Source: Verrucomicrobiota bacterium (GTDB lineage Bacteria; Verrucomicrobiota; Verrucomicrobiia; Opitutales; Opitutaceae). From it: a DNA stretch of 5,439 bases. Below are positions 4,927 to 5,439 of this stretch, in pieces. Each line of letters opens with the position of its first letter. Position 1 is the first letter of the stretch. The position numbers and the translations under genes are program-made. The notes beneath the pieces were generated by a model. It had not been told where the DNA came from. It made no database searches and saw nothing but the letters and a program-made list of their open reading frames with translations. The stretch is from NCBI GenBank assembly GCA_030916665.1, contig JAUPWC010000452.1:1-5439 (forward strand), in the 5' to 3' direction.

Positions 4927-5439
4927 TCATCGCGCACCTCCCAGAATCACGAGGATCAGCAGGAACACGATGCCGAGGGCGATGCTGCGCAGGTAGCCGT
5001 GGGCGTCGCCGGTCTGGGCCTTGGAGTAGGCGGTGCCGGTGCCGCGGAGCTTTTCGCTGGTGGCATCGAAGCCGCCGTTGAGGACCTGTTCGTCGGTGTC
5101 GCGTCCGGTCGAGCCGGTGAATTCACCCAGTGAGGCGAGGAAGCGGACGGCGCCGTCCCACAGCCATTTTTCGAGGAAGGCGCAGAAGCCAGCGAAGGCG
5201 TTGGTGAGACGGATGACCGTGGCGCCGTAGAGTTCGTCGAAACCAAGACGGGCTGCCAGCACCGCGATGACGCCGGGGGCCTGGGTGGCGAGCGGATCGG
5301 GCGCCCCGGCACTGGCGCGTGGGCGGCGTCCGTAGAGCGCCCAGCCGGCGCCGATGCCGACGGCGACGAGCAGAACCGACAGGCCCATCAAGCCGGCGCC
5401 CTCGAAGAGGGAGTGGCCGTGAACCTCGGTGCGGCCGAG
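4927..5439 (-). CDS. nuoL: NADH-quinone oxidoreductase subunit L, C-terminal part (cut by the window edge)
   Basis: This is the last 170 codons of NuoL, the distal antiporter-like pump subunit of complex I in the cytoplasmic membrane. The frame is open to the window edge, so the start lies outside; the TTG and ATG near 5391-5386 are internal. Visible parts, in order, are a motif EVHGHSLFEGAG, a transmembrane helix, a basic linker (YGRRPR), a long amphipathic stretch from FDELYG to AQTGDAHGYLR, and a final transmembrane helix ending LGGAR. The amphipathic stretch corresponds to the lateral helix that runs along the other pump subunits, and the terminal helix anchors it. The span from the DELY motif to QTG is 77 residues, against about 48 for the equivalent span in E. 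coli NuoL as I recall it. The TGA stop overlaps an ATG (ATGA at 4927-4930), and the final G-G-A codons double as a Shine-Dalgarno sequence. Identification rests on the C-terminal pattern and on its position before nuoM. Confidence 0.9.
   Translation of the reverse strand, partial: LGRTEVHGHSLFEGAGLMGLSVLLVAVGIGAGWALYGRRPRASAGAPDPLATQAPGVIAVLAARLGFDELYGATVIRLTNAFAGFCAFLEKWLWDGAVRFLASLGEFTGSTGRDTDEQVLNGGFDATSEKLRGTGTAYSKAQTGDAHGYLRSIALGIVFLLILVILGGAR

Larger units (their letters stand above)
4784..4930 (-). other. Candidate 48-codon coupling mini-ORF across repeat A
   Basis: An open frame starts at the ATG overlapping the nuoL stop (ATGA, 4927-4930) and ends at the TGA overlapping the nuoM start (ATGA, 4784-4787). 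It has its own GGAGGT at 4936-4941, five bases from the ATG. The 48-residue product would begin MNPSLPIVLVLLILIVLSSC, a hydrophobic segment, followed by a basic tail ending PGGAR. The hydrophobic run comes from the pyrimidine-rich repeat arm, so the peptide itself may have no function. Its likeliest value is to carry ribosomes from nuoL to nuoM. A coding role is possible but unproven. Confidence 0.35.

Noticed and set aside
3123..5081. 652-codon open frame on the plus strand antisense to nuoM and the nuoL end
   Set aside because: It has the same shadow composition and crosses two genes and two repeat spacers. The minus-strand proteins have all the complex I motifs.

Overview
The window is a four-gene block of a respiratory complex I (NADH-quinone oxidoreductase) operon, all read on the minus strand. 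From high to low coordinates the order is the 3' part of nuoL, a first nuoM, a second nuoM (nuoM2) and nuoN. All four encode membrane-arm proton-pump subunits. The DNA is GC-rich, and that explains the very long spurious open frames on the opposite strand. The tandem nuoM pair, the CACAGAGG-type repeat and the GAACGAGAACGAT-type inverted repeats suggest Verrucomicrobiota, perhaps the Opitutales. That assignment is an inference from recalled patterns, not a search result.

Layout on the minus strand: nuoL enters at the window edge (5439) and stops at 4927. A 139-base spacer holding inverted-repeat copy A follows. nuoM runs 4787-3267, then comes a 124-base spacer holding a different repeat (CACAGAGG family). 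nuoM2 runs 3142-1625, a 139-base spacer holds inverted-repeat copy B, and nuoN runs 1485-25. Only 24 bases follow nuoN; they contain a small palindrome. No promoter is visible, so the genes are probably cotranscribed from upstream of the window.

The genes would together form the distal proton-pumping arm. Two NuoM subunits, plus a NuoL lateral helix that looks about 25-30 residues longer than in the classical enzyme, fit the proposed two-NuoM ('2M') type of complex I with one extra pump module. NuoM carries the full set of pump residues. NuoM2 lacks the TM7 lysine.

The least expected structure is in the spacers. Each spacer begins at a stop/start overlap ATGA (stop of the upstream gene) and ends at a second ATGA (start of the downstream gene). 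Each has direct repeats at its edges that include the ATGA. Each is an open mini-frame running exactly from the first ATG to the second TGA (48, 43 and 48 codons). The simple reading is that repeats of two unrelated families landed on ancestral 4-base gene overlaps, duplicated the junction, and were kept in a form that still allows termination-reinitiation coupling. A fourth repeat, a REP-like palindrome of the type well known in Pseudomonas, sits in frame inside nuoM and adds roughly 11-13 residues to a loop.
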